From Phaeobacter sp. 22II1-1F12B (GTDB lineage Bacteria; Pseudomonadota; Alphaproteobacteria; Rhodobacterales; Rhodobacteraceae), in NCBI RefSeq assembly GCF_002210165.1, contig NZ_AQQP01000001.1, forward strand, positions 1 to 64,000: a DNA stretch of 64,000 nucleotides. Reading direction: 5' to 3'. Shown piece after piece: positions 17,182 to 27,161 of this stretch. The first letter of the stretch is position 1. The number at the start of each line of letters is the position of its first letter. The notes below the pieces were generated by a model. The model ran no database searches and was not told where the DNA came from. It saw only the letters and a list, made by a program, of their open reading frames with translations. The position numbers and the translations under genes were made by a program.

Positions 17182-18945
17182 ATGCTGAATCGACCTTTTG
17201 ACAAGTCGAAACTGCCAAGCCGCCATGTAACCGAAGGACCGGAGCGGGCACCGCACCGATCCTACATGTACGCGATGGGCGTTAGCGATACCGAAATTCA
17301 CCAGCCGCTGGTTGGCGTTGCAACCTGCTGGAACGAGGCCGCGCCCTGCAATATCGCGCTGAACCGGCAGGCTCAGTCGGTCAAGATGGGCGTCAAGGCG
17401 GCTGCCGGAACCCCGCGCGAATTCACCACGATCACCGTGACCGACGGTATTGCGATGGGCCACGAGGGCATGCGTTCCTCTCTCGCCTCGCGAGAGGCGA
17501 TTGCCGACACGGTCGAACTGACCATGCGTGGCCATTGCTATGACGCGCTTGTCGGTCTTGCCGGTTGCGACAAATCGCTGCCCGGCATGATGATGGCGAT
17601 GGTACGCCTGAACGTGCCGTCGGTGTTTATCTACGGCGGGTCGATCCTGCCGGGCAAGGCACCGGTGGGCGCCGACGTGCCCGAGGACTTCGCAACGCGC
17701 GACCTGACGGTGCAGGACATGTTCGAGGCGGTGGGCCGCCATCAGAACGGCACTCTTTCGGATGCGGCGCTGGATGTGCTTGAACGGGTCGCCTGCCCCT
17801 CGGCCGGGGCCTGCGGCGGTCAGTTCACCGCCAACACGATGGCCTGCGTGTCCGAGGCGATCGGGCTCGCGCTGTTCAATTCGTCCGGTATGCCCGCGCC
17901 TTATGAATCGCGTGACCAGTATGGCGAGGCCTCTGGTCAGGCGGTCATGAACCTGCTGGAAAAGAACATCCGTGCCCGGGACGTCGTGACGCGCCAATCG
18001 CTTGAAAACGCGGCCCGCGTCGTCGCATGCACCGGCGGGTCGACCAATGGCGGTCTGCACCTGCCCGCCATCGCCCATGAGGCGGGCATTGATTTCGACC
18101 TGATGGATGTCTGCGACATCTTCCGCGACACGCCCTATTTCGTGAACCTCAAGCCGGGCGGCGACTACGTGGCCAAGGATCTCTACGAGGCTGGTGGCGT
18201 GCCTGTCGTGCTCAAGGAGTTGCGCAAGGCCGGGTTGATCCACGAAGACTGCATGACCGCCAGCGGCCGTAGCATCGGCGAAGAACTCGACCGCGTCACC
18301 CGAGAGGCAGACGGCAAGGTAATCCACCCGGTCGCCACCCCGATCACCAAGACCGGCGGCGTTGTCGGGCTCAAAGGCAACCTTGCTCCCGAAGGCGCAA
18401 TCGTAAAGGTCGCGGGCATCGCGCCCGAGGATCAGGTCTTTACCGGTCCGGCACATGTCTTTGAAAGCGAGGAAGAGGCTTTCGAGGCCGTCCAAAAGCG
18501 CGACTATACCGAAGGCGAAGTCATCGTGATCCGCAACGAAGGCCCCGCAGGCGGCCCCGGCATGCGCGAAATGCTCGCCACCACCGCGGCCCTCTCCGGC
18601 CAGGGCATGGGCAAGAAAATCGCCTTGATCACGGACGGTCGGTTTTCAGGCGCGACCCGTGGTTTCTGTGTCGGACATGTGGGTCCCGAGGCCGCCCATG
18701 GCGGGCCTATCGCGCTTGTCCGCAACGGCGACATGATCACCATCGACGCCGTCAAAGGCGAAATCTCGGTCGCCCTCAGCGACGAGGAACTGGCGCAACG
18801 CAAGGCCGACTGGAAAGGCCCGCGTGAAACGATCTATGCCTCGGGCGCGTTGTGGAAATATGCCCAGCTGGTCGGCGCGACCCACAAAGGCGCTGTCACC
18901 CATCCGGGCGGCAAGGCGGAGAAACATGTCTACATGGATCTATAA
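17182..18945 (+). CDS. ilvD: Dihydroxy-acid dehydratase
   Basis: 587 aa, slightly longer than typical. It has the IlvD/Edd signatures [12 protein letters not shown] (about residues 129-140) and [11 protein letters not shown] (about 483-493), and an Fe-S-ligating Cys in CDKS. It dehydrates 2,3-dihydroxy-3-methylbutanoate and its homologue in valine/isoleucine synthesis; the cluster is oxygen sensitive. The ribosome site GGGGAGCAG precedes the ATG. It is divergent from the ABC-like gene. The following lipoprotein gene starts inside its last 20 bp. Confidence 0.95.
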   Translation: MLNRPFDKSKLPSRHVTEGPERAPHRSYMYAMGVSDTEIHQPLVGVATCWNEAAPCNIALNRQAQSVKMGVKAAAGTPREFTTITVTDGIAMGHEGMRSSLASREAIADTVELTMRGHCYDALVGLAGCDKSLPGMMMAMVRLNVPSVFIYGGSILPGKAPVGADVPEDFATRDLTVQDMFEAVGRHQNGTLSDAALDVLERVACPSAGACGGQFTANTMACVSEAIGLALFNSSGMPAPYESRDQYGEASGQAVMNLLEKNIRARDVVTRQSLENAARVVACTGGSTNGGLHLPAIAHEAGIDFDLMDVCDIFRDTPYFVNLKPGGDYVAKDLYEAGGVPVVLKELRKAGLIHEDCMTASGRSIGEELDRVTREADGKVIHPVATPITKTGGVVGLKGNLAPEGAIVKVAGIAPEDQVFTGPAHVFESEEEAFEAVQKRDYTEGEVIVIRNEGPAGGPGMREMLATTAALSGQGMGKKIALITDGRFSGATRGFCVGHVGPEAAHGGPIALVRNGDMITIDAVKGEISVALSDEELAQRKADWKGPRETIYASGALWKYAQLVGATHKGAVTHPGGKAEKHVYMDL

Positions 18946-19588
18946 AGCCTGTTCGGCGATTTTCGCCGCACTACTCGTGACCGGTTGCGATCAGGCGACC
19001 GGCCTGCCATTCGCGTCCGAACTGAACGAGCTGGCAGACTCCTCCGGCCATGCGAGAATGGCAAAGGTCGAGCTTGCCGATGGCAATGTCATTCTCACCG
19101 CGCCCGATGGCTATTGCATCGACCGACGCACCGTTCGCCGCCTTGGGCGCACCGGTTTCGCGATGCTGGCCCGCTGCGACACCGTCGGCGTCCGGGGCTA
19201 TTTCAACGGATTCGACTTGGCGATCATCACTGTAACCACGGCCGCTCATGGCAAGGGCGCCCCCGCCCCCACCCGGCAGGACCTTGCCCGCGCGGCAGAT
19301 ACCTCGCGAGTGCTGGACAATCACAAGCGCGACGGGCTGGCCCTTGTCCGACTAAGCGACAAGTACCCCCCGCTCGACGGTGTCAGCCCGGTACACTGGC
19401 GCGGCGCATTCGTGCTGAACGATCATCTGGTCAGTGTTGGTCTTTACGCGCCTGACGGCAGCGAGGCGCTTGGTAAAACCGGGGCCGGGATCGTCACCGA
19501 TCTTGTTGATCGCACCCGCAAGTCCAGCCTGCCGCGCACCGTGGCCAATTCGCGCACGCCCAGCCCGAACGAAACTGAGTCAAATTAG
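18926..19588 (+). CDS. Predicted lipoprotein, unknown function
   Basis: 220 aa. The N-terminus has a hydrophobic stretch ending in the lipobox VTGC with the lipidated Cys at position 21, so the protein should be anchored in the envelope. The remainder is a soluble domain without a family I recognise. It has two cysteines in the mature part (YCIDRR and ARCDTV) that could form a disulfide. The ATG lies inside the end of ilvD with GGCGGAGAAAC as ribosome site, which suggests coupling. The frame extends upstream to 18824, but that part shadows ilvD. Confidence 0.7.
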   Translation: MSTWIYKACSAIFAALLVTGCDQATGLPFASELNELADSSGHARMAKVELADGNVILTAPDGYCIDRRTVRRLGRTGFAMLARCDTVGVRGYFNGFDLAIITVTTAAHGKGAPAPTRQDLARAADTSRVLDNHKRDGLALVRLSDKYPPLDGVSPVHWRGAFVLNDHLVSVGLYAPDGSEALGKTGAGIVTDLVDRTRKSSLPRTVANSRTPSPNETESN

Positions 19589-19713
19589 ACGCAAATTTCC
19601 GGCGATATGGGGCAGCGGGCGCAATTGCCGGTTTCCCTGATCTTTCCGCTTTTGTTAGATGGTCAAACGGTTTCACTTGGAAAGAATGCCGCTGACCCGC
19701 GGCAGGGAGAACG

Positions 19714-20475
19714 ATGAGCGGGATACTCGACCGGCTGTTCCAGAAACGGGTCCTGAGACGCTGGCGGCGTGCGGCGCGCGCCGCGTCCGAGACGCCGCTG
19801 CCTGTCCTGCGTGAACAACGCGGCTATGCCCGCCAGCTTCGCGCTCAGATCAGCCAGTTGATCCACGTGGCCGACGGACGGCTGGCGCTGCCGCATATCG
19901 GGTCCACGTCTTTCCCGCGACCGCATGGAACAGACTGGTCATGGCGGCCTGCTCTCTGGCGCGGTCCGCTGGGCAAGTCGGGGGTGGCCGCGATGCCAAC
20001 CAAGACCGCCTTGGGCGAAGAGGTCACGCTGTTCCACGACTGTCAGCTCTCTGAACTGAGCGTGCGGCAGGTGCGCAATACCCGTGAAGGCGACCTTGCG
20101 CCTTACGGGCTACGGATGGACGTATTCCACTTTGGCGGCACGTTCCTGTCGCTGGTGATCGACATGCCGCCGGAGCTTGCCAAGGGTCTGACGAAATCGC
20201 ACCTGGTGCGGATGGATGCGATCATCGAGACCGAGAACCCGATCGACATTTTCGCAAGGCTTAACATTCGCCACGGTCCGAATACCGAGCAACTGGTGCG
20301 GGAACTGCCAACGCAGGACAAGTCGGTCATGGTCGAGTTCGACCTTGCCTATGGCAAGATCAACGAGAACCGGATCGAGAAAATCTGGCTTGACCTGATC
20401 CTTGACGAACCGGCGATGAACCAGATCGTGCTGAAAGACCTGACCTTTGCCCGGTACCGCCGAGCAGCCATCTAG
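19714..20475 (+). CDS. DUF6478-like family protein
   Basis: 253 aa, soluble, with a very basic N-terminus (RVLRRWRRAARAA) and no signal peptide. I associate the middle block (WRPALWRGPLG and the TLFHDC region) with a conserved Rhodobacteraceae family annotated DUF6478, of unknown function. The ribosome site GCAGGGAGAACG precedes the ATG. The next gene starts 9 bp after the stop with its own AGGAGGCAAGG site, so the two form a small operon. Confidence 0.65.
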   Translation: MSGILDRLFQKRVLRRWRRAARAASETPLPVLREQRGYARQLRAQISQLIHVADGRLALPHIGSTSFPRPHGTDWSWRPALWRGPLGKSGVAAMPTKTALGEEVTLFHDCQLSELSVRQVRNTREGDLAPYGLRMDVFHFGGTFLSLVIDMPPELAKGLTKSHLVRMDAIIETENPIDIFARLNIRHGPNTEQLVRELPTQDKSVMVEFDLAYGKINENRIEKIWLDLILDEPAMNQIVLKDLTFARYRRAAI

Positions 20476-20484
20476 GAGGCAAGG

Positions 20485-20856
20485 ATGAGCGAACAGCCCC
20501 TGACCAAGATCCGAATGCGGGACGGCATTTGGGAGGGCGAACTGGCGGCCCCGCATGATGTGACGCCGCAGTTGCAGGTCATGTACCGCGACCGGCCCCT
20601 GAACGGCGTGCTGGTCAGCAAATCGAGAACCAAGGATACTTGGGCCGTGCATATCCCCGTTCCGATGGAAGCAGTGGCCGATGGCGTTCACTGCTTTGTC
20701 ATTACCGACAAGGTCGAAGGCACCAAGCTTGGCGATTTCGCCTTTGTCGCGGGCGATATCGGGGCGGCAGATCTGCGCGGCGAGGTCGAATTGCTGCGGG
20801 CCGAACTGGATATGCTCAAGCGGGCCTTTCGCCATCATTGCCGCGAAACCTCGTGA
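20485..20856 (+). CDS. Small conserved hypothetical protein, operon partner of the DUF6478-like gene
   Basis: 123 aa. The first 85 residues look like a beta-rich domain; the C-terminal 35 (LRGEVELLRAELDMLKRAF) form a probable amphipathic helix or short coiled coil. There is no signal peptide. The strong ribosome site AGGAGGCAAGG is 6 bp before the ATG. Position directly behind the DUF6478-like gene suggests a joint function, but I do not recognise the family. Confidence 0.65.
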   Translation: MSEQPLTKIRMRDGIWEGELAAPHDVTPQLQVMYRDRPLNGVLVSKSRTKDTWAVHIPVPMEAVADGVHCFVITDKVEGTKLGDFAFVAGDIGAADLRGEVELLRAELDMLKRAFRHHCRETS

Positions 20857-20902
20857 GACACCTGTCGCCGGCTGACCGGCAGATGTCGGTTATTTGGGTG
20901 TT

Positions 20903-22087
20903 TTACTGAGTGAAGGCAGCGTTCCAGAGCGGGATACGCGCCTCGTCCCGGTTCGTATAGCTGGCAAGCGCTTCGTGAACGCCAAGGTCCGCTTCCAGCC
21001 CTCCACCCCGGCCCAAGGCGGCGATCTGTTCGGTAAACCAAGCGGTTACACCGCCTTCGGGGGCATCCGCGAAACGTGGGAAAACCGGGTCATTGCCCGC
21101 CTCTTGCCAGTGCAGCGGCAGATCGGGGTCAAGCACGAGGGCGCGGGCCAGTCCCACCACGTCCGCGGCCGCGCTTTCCAGCACGTGCAGCGCCTGAGCG
21201 CGGGTCTTGATGCCGCCGGTCAGCATGACGGGGATAGTCGTGACCTGTTTGGCGCGGCGCGAAAACTCGATGAAATAGGGCTGTCCCGGCTTGGCATCCG
21301 ATGCGGAAGCCGCGCCCGGAAAATAGGTGCCGCCGCTGATGTCGATCAGGTCGATGCTGGTTGTGTCGAGCGCTGTGACGATCCGGATTGACTCCGCCTC
21401 TGTCAGTCCGCCCTGCAACTGGTCGGTCGCGTTCAGCTTGACCGCAATCGGAAAACCCGGCCCGACCGCCTGCCGCGTGGCCTTGATCGTATCCATCAGC
21501 AGACGCATACGGTTTTCGAGCGATCCGCCCCAGTCATCGGTTCGCCTGTTGAACAGGGGCGAGAGAAACTGGCTGAGCAGAAAGCCATGCGCGGCATGAA
21601 TCTGCACGCCGCCAAAGCCCATTTCGCGGGCCAGTCGCGCTGTCTTTGCAAAAGCCTCCGGCAAGGCAAGGATCTTGTCCACCGTCAGCGCCTCACACTG
21701 CACACCGGGCAGATCCAGCGCGCTTGGACCCACCGGGCGGGAAATCGGCGGATAGGCCATTGCACCGGCGTGACCGAGCTGCACAAACGGTACACAACCT
21801 GTACACCCCCCGTACATCGCGAGGTCACCAAACAGCGTTTTCGGGCTGTCCGGACGCAGCACGAGGTTGCCCGGCTTTTCGGCGGTGTCAGGTCGTCCCT
21901 GCACTTCGCCGATGATCGTCGCGGCCGCGCCGCCCTCTGCCCAGCGCTGATAGAGACGCATCTGTTCCTCTGTTGGATTGCCCTGCCCGTCACCCAGGGA
22001 ATCCGACATGGCCGATTTCACGATCCGGTTCCTGAGCACGGTTCCGCATGGTAGTTCGAGGGGATCGAAAAGCGAAGGAGGGGACAT
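20903..22087 (-). CDS. NADH:flavin oxidoreductase, Old Yellow Enzyme family
   Basis: 394 aa TIM barrel. It shows the OYE family features HGFLLSQFLSP (about residues 175-185), NRRTDDWGGS and the C-terminal VMLTGGIKT phosphate-binding region. It uses FMN and NAD(P)H to reduce activated alkenes or related electrophiles in the cytoplasm. No Fe-S or second flavin domain is present, so it is the short form. The gene stands alone. The physiological substrate cannot be told. Confidence 0.88.
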   Translation of the reverse strand: MSPPSLFDPLELPCGTVLRNRIVKSAMSDSLGDGQGNPTEEQMRLYQRWAEGGAAATIIGEVQGRPDTAEKPGNLVLRPDSPKTLFGDLAMYGGCTGCVPFVQLGHAGAMAYPPISRPVGPSALDLPGVQCEALTVDKILALPEAFAKTARLAREMGFGGVQIHAAHGFLLSQFLSPLFNRRTDDWGGSLENRMRLLMDTIKATRQAVGPGFPIAVKLNATDQLQGGLTEAESIRIVTALDTTSIDLIDISGGTYFPGAASASDAKPGQPYFIEFSRRAKQVTTIPVMLTGGIKTRAQALHVLESAAADVVGLARALVLDPDLPLHWQEAGNDPVFPRFADAPEGGVTAWFTEQIAALGRGGGLEADLGVHEALASYTNRDEARIPLWNAAFTQ

Positions 22088-22183
22088 CTGGCATTCCTTG
22101 TTGGCGCGCGGGGCTTATCCCCCAACACAAGCAAGGCCGCCAGCACATCACAACCGCTGGCCTGTGATGAAGGTGCCCAAAAC

Positions 22184-22208
22184 GAAAAAGGGCGGCCGAA
22201 GCCGCCCG
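22184..22208 (-). terminator. Rho-independent terminator of the gpmI-envC-ctpA operon
   Basis: On the minus strand GGGCGGC-TTCG-GCCGCCC (plus-strand 22207-22190) forms a 7-bp stem with a UUCG tetraloop, followed by TTTTTCGTTTT. It lies 24 bp after the ctpA stop. This is a textbook intrinsic terminator. Confidence 0.85.
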
Positions 22209-22230
22209 ATTCCTGAACTCTTACACAAGA

Positions 22231-23577
22231 TCATTCCTTGTGTTCGATGGCCGAAAGACCCTTGAGGATATCGATCGCGTAGGCGAGCTGATAATCCTCT
22301 TCGCGCAGCTTTGCCGATGCTTCGGCCTTGGCGCGGTCCTCTTCGATCTGGCGGATCTCATCCTCGGAGAGGCTGTCGTTGTTCAGACGGCCGCGCAGGT
22401 CCGCTTCGGAGCGCGAGCGGTTCACCGCGCTTCTGGGTTCGTCCTCTTCTTCCTCTGTTGCAGGCGCCCGGCGCGGCTGTTCCACGACGATGTCAGGGGA
22501 AACGCCCAGCGCCTGGATCGAGCGACCCGACGGCGTGTAATAGCGGGCCGTGGTCAGGCGCATCGCACCGTCACCGCGCAGCGGCATGACCGTCTGGACC
22601 GACCCCTTACCGAAGGATTTCGTGCCGACAACGATGGCGCGGCGATGATCCTGAAGCGCGCCCGCGACGATTTCAGACGCCGAAGCCGAACCGCCGTTGA
22701 TCAGAACCACAATCGGTTTGCCTTCGGCAAGATCGCCCGGGGTCGCATTGAAGCGTTCGCCGTCTTCCGGGTTGCGGCCACGGGTGCTGACGATTTCACC
22801 GGATTCAAGGAAAGAATCCGACACGTTGATCGCCTGGTTCAGCAGGCCGCCGGGGTTGTTGCGCAGATCGAGAACGAACCCGTTCACGTTCTCCATGCCA
22901 CCGGCCAGTTCGATCTGTTCCTTCATGCCCGCCTCGAGATTGGGCGTGGTCTGATCGTTGAAGGTGGTGACACGCAGCACGACGGTCTGGCCTTCGGTGC
23001 GGGTGCGCACGGCGGTCAGCTTGATCGTGTCGCGGATGATCGAGACGTCAAAGGGTTCATCTTCGCCTTCGCGCACCACGGTGATGATGATCTCTGACCC
23101 GACCGGGCCGCGCATCATTTCGACCGCCTTGTCGAGCGTCAGGCCGAGAACGGATTCGCCGTCCACATGGGTAATGAAGTCGCCCGATTCGATGCCCGCA
23201 TCGTCAGCAGGTGTGCCGTCGATCGGCGAGACGACCTTGACGAAACCTTCTTCCTGCGTGACCTCGATGCCGAGACCGCCAAATTCGCCACGGGTCTGGA
23301 CGCGCATCGCGGTGGCGTCCTCGGGCGAGAGATAGCTGGAGTGCGGGTCGAGCGAGGTGAGCATCCCGTTGATCGCCGCTTCGATCAGTTCGGATTCATC
23401 GACCTGTTCCACGTATTGCGCGCGGATCCGTTCGAAAATGTCACCGAACAGGTCAAGCTGCTCGTAAACGCTTGCATTCCGGGAATTTTCCTGAGCAACC
23501 AGCGGACCGGCAACCTGCGTTGTGGCGATGATACCTGCCAATGTGCCGCCAAGAGCGGCCATCACGAATTTCTTCAT
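22231..23577 (-). CDS. ctpA: S41-family carboxy-terminal processing protease
   Basis: 448 aa. Signal peptide (MKKFVMAALGGTLAG...), a PDZ domain (about residues 90-170) and an S41 serine protease core. The catalytic Ser is in GGSASASEIVAGA and the Lys in KSFGKGSVQT. It cleaves proteins at exposed C-termini in the periplasm, commonly cell-wall hydrolases and their regulators. It starts 6 bp after the envC-like gene, and the pairing with an EnvC homologue suggests a shared role in peptidoglycan remodelling. The C-terminal 70 residues are charged and low in complexity. Confidence 0.92.
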   Translation of the reverse strand: MKKFVMAALGGTLAGIIATTQVAGPLVAQENSRNASVYEQLDLFGDIFERIRAQYVEQVDESELIEAAINGMLTSLDPHSSYLSPEDATAMRVQTRGEFGGLGIEVTQEEGFVKVVSPIDGTPADDAGIESGDFITHVDGESVLGLTLDKAVEMMRGPVGSEIIITVVREGEDEPFDVSIIRDTIKLTAVRTRTEGQTVVLRVTTFNDQTTPNLEAGMKEQIELAGGMENVNGFVLDLRNNPGGLLNQAINVSDSFLESGEIVSTRGRNPEDGERFNATPGDLAEGKPIVVLINGGSASASEIVAGALQDHRRAIVVGTKSFGKGSVQTVMPLRGDGAMRLTTARYYTPSGRSIQALGVSPDIVVEQPRRAPATEEEEDEPRSAVNRSRSEADLRGRLNNDSLSEDEIRQIEEDRAKAEASAKLREEDYQLAYAIDILKGLSAIEHKE

Positions 23578-23583
23578 GCGTTG

Positions 23584-24717
23584 TTATCCATCCTTGTCCG
23601 TTCGGAACCAATCTTCGGGGTCCACCGGGCTTCCGCCCTCTCTTACTTCAATATAGAGCGTTTCTGAACGATCAGTGCCAGAGCCTTCACTGCTTAGTGA
23701 AAGAATTGTGCCCAGATTTGGTGTCGTTCCGCCCATGATCCCTACTGGCGTTCCTGCCGGGATGACTTGCCCGGTGTTGCCATATACCTCATCCAATCCG
23801 GATAACACAAACAACGTCTCTGCCTGCGGCTCCAGAATGACCACATTACCCAAGTCGAGCAGCGGTCCACGGTAGCGAATTGTCGCGGAAACAGGCGAAA
23901 CGACAAGCGCGCGGGGCCGTGTGGCGACGATTATCCCGTCGCGGCGGATTCCGGCCGCGTCGGCGTCGCCCGCGCGGTGAAGGATCACGCCCTGCACGGG
24001 CAGGTCGATCTCACCCTTCTGATCGCTGATGTCGATATCGGTATCCTCAATCTCTTCGACACCGATCAGGCTAAGACCGCTGGCAAAGCCGCCCAAGGTC
24101 TCGGTCGAGGAAATCAGGATCGCCGTGCGCACCGGATCTTCGGTAAAGCGGCTTGGCAGGTCTGTCCGGTCGGCGATGGCCTGGCTGAGTTCGGCACGGG
24201 CCTTCTGGATTCCGGCAAGCCCTTGTTCCATCTTGTCGAGCGCGCTTTGCTGCAAGAGACGCAGGGTCTGGACCTCTTCGAGATCGCTGCGCAATTCCTG
24301 CGCCTTACGGGCAAGGCCCGGGGTAACATCGGCGAGCATCATGCCGGAACGTGCGCTGCCGACGGGACCGGAGGGATGCAGCATCAGCACCGGCGGCGGC
24401 GAGATTTCGATGGTCTGGATGACGCCAAGAAGCTGGGCGATTTCGCCGTCGCGTGCCTCGAGCCGCCGCGTCAGGGTCGCTTCGCGAGTGGCCACCTGCC
24501 GCAACCCTTCACGCATCGCGCCAAGCCCGGCCTCAAAGGCGCGGACGGTTTCAGTGAGCGCCCGCACGCGGTCGCGTGCCTCGACCGCTTCTTGCAGGGC
24601 GACGGAGGCCTGTTCCAGCTGCTGCGCAGCGGCGCGCGCATCGGCGGCGGGGTCGCCTTGCGCCTGCGCGAATCCGGCCAGCAGCAGCGCCGTTACCAGA
24701 GCGACAACGCGTTTCAT
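23584..24717 (-). CDS. EnvC-like murein hydrolase activator (degenerate M23/LytM domain)
   Basis: 377 aa. Signal peptide to about residue 20 and a long coiled-coil region (about 25-200) with heptad-like Leu/Ala spacing. The C-terminal LytM-type domain is about residues 255-370. The zinc ligands of active M23 peptidases are missing: where HxxxD and HxH are expected, the sequence reads ILEPQAETLFVLSGL. It therefore probably activates amidases at the septum rather than cutting peptidoglycan. It overlaps the gpmI stop by 4 bp and precedes ctpA by 6 bp. Confidence 0.85.
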   Translation of the reverse strand: MKRVVALVTALLLAGFAQAQGDPAADARAAAQQLEQASVALQEAVEARDRVRALTETVRAFEAGLGAMREGLRQVATREATLTRRLEARDGEIAQLLGVIQTIEISPPPVLMLHPSGPVGSARSGMMLADVTPGLARKAQELRSDLEEVQTLRLLQQSALDKMEQGLAGIQKARAELSQAIADRTDLPSRFTEDPVRTAILISSTETLGGFASGLSLIGVEEIEDTDIDISDQKGEIDLPVQGVILHRAGDADAAGIRRDGIIVATRPRALVVSPVSATIRYRGPLLDLGNVVILEPQAETLFVLSGLDEVYGNTGQVIPAGTPVGIMGGTTPNLGTILSLSSEGSGTDRSETLYIEVREGGSPVDPEDWFRTDKDG

Positions 24718-26228
24718 CCCAGAAGGCTTTTCCCGGTCATTTCCGACGGTTTCTCCAGCCCCATCAGTTCAAGCAGCGTCGGCGCGAGATCGGCGAGCCG
24801 CCCCTTGGAGAGCGTCGCGCCGTCGGGTCCGCCAACCAGCGCCACCGGCACCGGATTGAGCGTATGGGCGGTATGAGGGCCGCCGGTTTCCGGATCGACC
24901 ATGACTTCGCAATTGCCGTGATCGGCGGTGACGATCATCGCGCCGCCTGCTTTCTTCAGCGCCTCGAGCACGCGGCCCAGCCCTTGATCGACAGCCTCGC
25001 AGGCGCGGATGGCGGCCTGAAGATCGCCGGTATGACCGACCATGTCCGGATTAGCATAATTGGTGACGATCAGGTCGTACCCTTCCTCGATGGCCTCGAC
25101 GAATTTGTCGGTGACCTCATGCGCCGACATTTCCGGTTGCAGGTCGTAAGTCGCGACATTCGGCGATTTTGGCATGAAGCGGTCTTCGCCGGTCTCGGCT
25201 GTTTCCACGCCGCCGTTCAGGAAGAAAGTCACGTGCGGATATTTCTCGGTCTCGGCGAGGCGGAACTGGCGCAGTCCCTTGCTGGCCACCCATTCGCCGA
25301 GCGTATTGACGATCTTGGCCTTTGGATAGGCGACGGTCATGTAACCGTTATGCTTGTCGGAATATTCGACCATACCAAGCAGGCCCGCCAGTTCGGGACG
25401 GGGGCCGGTTTCGAACGCATCGAATTCCGGCTGACCGATCGCGGCGAGGATTTCGCGGGCGCGGTCGGCGCGGAAGTTGAGGCAGAAGAATCCGTCGCCC
25501 TTCGAGAGACCTGCGTAATCGCCGATGATCGTCGGGACGATGAATTCGTCGGTTTCGCCGCGACGGTAAGCTGCGGTGACAGCTTCGGCTGCCGAGGCGG
25601 CGGCCTCACCCTTGCCATGAATCATCGCCTCGTAAGCGCGGGACACGCGATCCCAGCGATTGTCGCGATCCATCGCGAAATAGCGCCCGATCACCGTAAC
25701 GATACGCGCGTTGGCGGGCAGCTTGCCCTGCAGTTCGTCGATAAAGCCGTCCGCAGATTTCGGGGCCACGTCGCGCCCGTCGGTGACGGCGTGGATTGCC
25801 ACCGGCACGCCTGCGTCGGTGATGGCCTTGGCTGCGGCGACCATGTGGTCGAGATGACCGTGCACGCCGCCATCGGAAACGACACCCATCAGATGCGCCG
25901 TGCCGCCACTCTCTGCCAGCCCGGCGATGAACGCCTGAAGGGCCGCGTTTTCAAAGAAACTACCATCTTCAATGGCAAGGTCGATCTGGCCGAGATCCAT
26001 CGCCACAACACGTCCGGCACCGATATTGGTGTGCCCAACTTCGGAGTTGCCCATTTGCCCGGTCGGCAGGCCCACGTCGGGACCAAATGTGGTCAGGCTC
26101 GCGTGAGGCCCCTGCATGATCGCATCAAAATTGGGCGTTTGAGCAAGATGGGGCGCGTTGGCTTCGGTCTGCTCCGAAAGGCCCCAGCCGTCGAGAATGC
26201 ACAGGACAACGGGTTTCACGGCATTCAT
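24714..26228 (-). CDS. gpmI: 2,3-bisphosphoglycerate-independent phosphoglycerate mutase
   Basis: 504 aa, normal length. The N-terminal DGWG and the NSEVGHTNIG motif with the catalytic Ser, plus the C-terminal TADHGNCE metal motif, are diagnostic of the Mn-dependent alkaline-phosphatase-fold enzyme. It interconverts 3- and 2-phosphoglycerate in glycolysis and gluconeogenesis. It is the first gene of a three-gene minus-strand operon with envC and ctpA, an arrangement frequent in alphaproteobacteria. Confidence 0.95.
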   Translation of the reverse strand: MNAVKPVVLCILDGWGLSEQTEANAPHLAQTPNFDAIMQGPHASLTTFGPDVGLPTGQMGNSEVGHTNIGAGRVVAMDLGQIDLAIEDGSFFENAALQAFIAGLAESGGTAHLMGVVSDGGVHGHLDHMVAAAKAITDAGVPVAIHAVTDGRDVAPKSADGFIDELQGKLPANARIVTVIGRYFAMDRDNRWDRVSRAYEAMIHGKGEAAASAAEAVTAAYRRGETDEFIVPTIIGDYAGLSKGDGFFCLNFRADRAREILAAIGQPEFDAFETGPRPELAGLLGMVEYSDKHNGYMTVAYPKAKIVNTLGEWVASKGLRQFRLAETEKYPHVTFFLNGGVETAETGEDRFMPKSPNVATYDLQPEMSAHEVTDKFVEAIEEGYDLIVTNYANPDMVGHTGDLQAAIRACEAVDQGLGRVLEALKKAGGAMIVTADHGNCEVMVDPETGGPHTAHTLNPVPVALVGGPDGATLSKGRLADLAPTLLELMGLEKPSEMTGKSLLG

Positions 26229-26333
26229 TGATTGGCTCCGTTTGCAGTTTCGTCCGCGTTCTATCGCGTGCGACAGGCAGGGTGAACCGGTTTCTTGAAG
26301 GGGCGTTCATATGCCGCCGGCAATTTCGCCTTG

Positions 26334-26351
26334 AATTTTTCACGATAAATA
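26334..26351. promoter_or_regulatory. Operator copy C upstream of the FadR-type regulator
   Basis: AATTTTTCACGATAAATA matches the site at 27919-27936 in 16 of 18 positions and lies 48 bp upstream of the regulator ATG. This indicates that the regulator controls its own gene as well as the transporter operon. Confidence 0.6.
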
Positions 26352-26399
26352 TTGTCCATTGGACCGGCATTTCAGAAACCGTATTCGTGAGACGTGACG

Positions 26400-27158
26400 A
26401 TGACCGACCCTGCCCGCGCTGAAACCGTCCGGCGTTCACGCCCTGTACGGGTTGCCGAGGCGATCAAGGAATGGGTGGTGGAAAAGGGACTGGCCCCGGG
26501 CGACCGACTGCCGGGCGAGGCCGAGTTGATCGCACGTTTCGCCATGTCCAAGGGAACGATCCGCGAAGCCATGCGGCTGTTGCAGGCGCAGGGGCTTGTC
26601 GTCACCAAGACCGGCCCCGGCGGCGGCAGTTTCGTGGGCGAGGTTTCTCAAGACCGCGCCCGGGCGCTGCTGGCGAATTACTTCTATTTCCAGAACGTCT
26701 CGATCGACGACATCTACCAGGTGCGGATCGCGCTTGAACCCGAAGCGGCCGCATCGCTGGCGGGAAAGCTGGACGAAAGCCAGTATGCCGAGCTCGAAAC
26801 GATCATGACCGCCTACGAGCACCCCGCCGAGGATGCCGAGAGTGAGCGGTTGCAGCACGTAGCCTCGCTGCGTTTTCACGGGACTTTGGCGGGATTCGCG
26901 GACAACGTGCTGCTGGGATTTTTCATCGGGTTCATGGCCCAGATCCTGACTGACCTGACGGTCTACAAGCGGCTCTATTCCAAGCCAAACCACGAATTAT
27001 GGCGCGAGGGGCGGTGTCACCAGCTTGACCTGCTTGGCGCGCTGCGGGCGGGCGATGCGGACAAGGCCCGCGAGATCATGCGCGATCACATGCAGATGGC
27101 ACGGCGACTGATGGAGGATCAGGAAGCCGTGGTCATGAAGCGTTTCATCGCGGAATAG
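26400..27158 (+). CDS. FadR-subfamily GntR transcriptional regulator
   Basis: 252 aa from the ATG at 26400; an in-frame GTG two codons earlier (26394) is also possible. Residues about 12-75 form the winged helix of GntR (GDRLPGEAELIARF, KGTIREAMRLLQ). The C-terminal FCD all-helical domain carries the acidic/His positions expected for a metal-linked ligand pocket (FHGTLA; EIMRDHM). It probably represses the neighbouring oligopeptide transporter and the DUF1028 gene until a ligand binds. Three similar AT-rich operators in the locus support this. It is convergent with the DUF1028 gene, 3 bp apart. Confidence 0.88.
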   Translation: MTDPARAETVRRSRPVRVAEAIKEWVVEKGLAPGDRLPGEAELIARFAMSKGTIREAMRLLQAQGLVVTKTGPGGGSFVGEVSQDRARALLANYFYFQNVSIDDIYQVRIALEPEAAASLAGKLDESQYAELETIMTAYEHPAEDAESERLQHVASLRFHGTLAGFADNVLLGFFIGFMAQILTDLTVYKRLYSKPNHELWREGRCHQLDLLGALRAGDADKAREIMRDHMQMARRLMEDQEAVVMKRFIAE

Positions 27159-27161
27159 AGT

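Noticed and set aside
16822-18495. Long minus-strand open frame opposite ilvD
   Set aside because: The plus strand encodes an unmistakable dihydroxy-acid dehydratase; the minus frame has low-complexity Arg/His-rich sequence.
21786-21820. TGTACACCCCCCGTACA and related GTAC words, also near 1183-1200
   Set aside because: The first lies inside the coding part of the Old Yellow Enzyme gene and the second in a short gap; there is no common gene context.
26354-26364. GTCCATTGGAC palindrome before the FadR-type regulator
   Set aside because: It does not recur at the divergent DUF1028/transporter promoter, unlike the AATTTATCATGATAAATA site.
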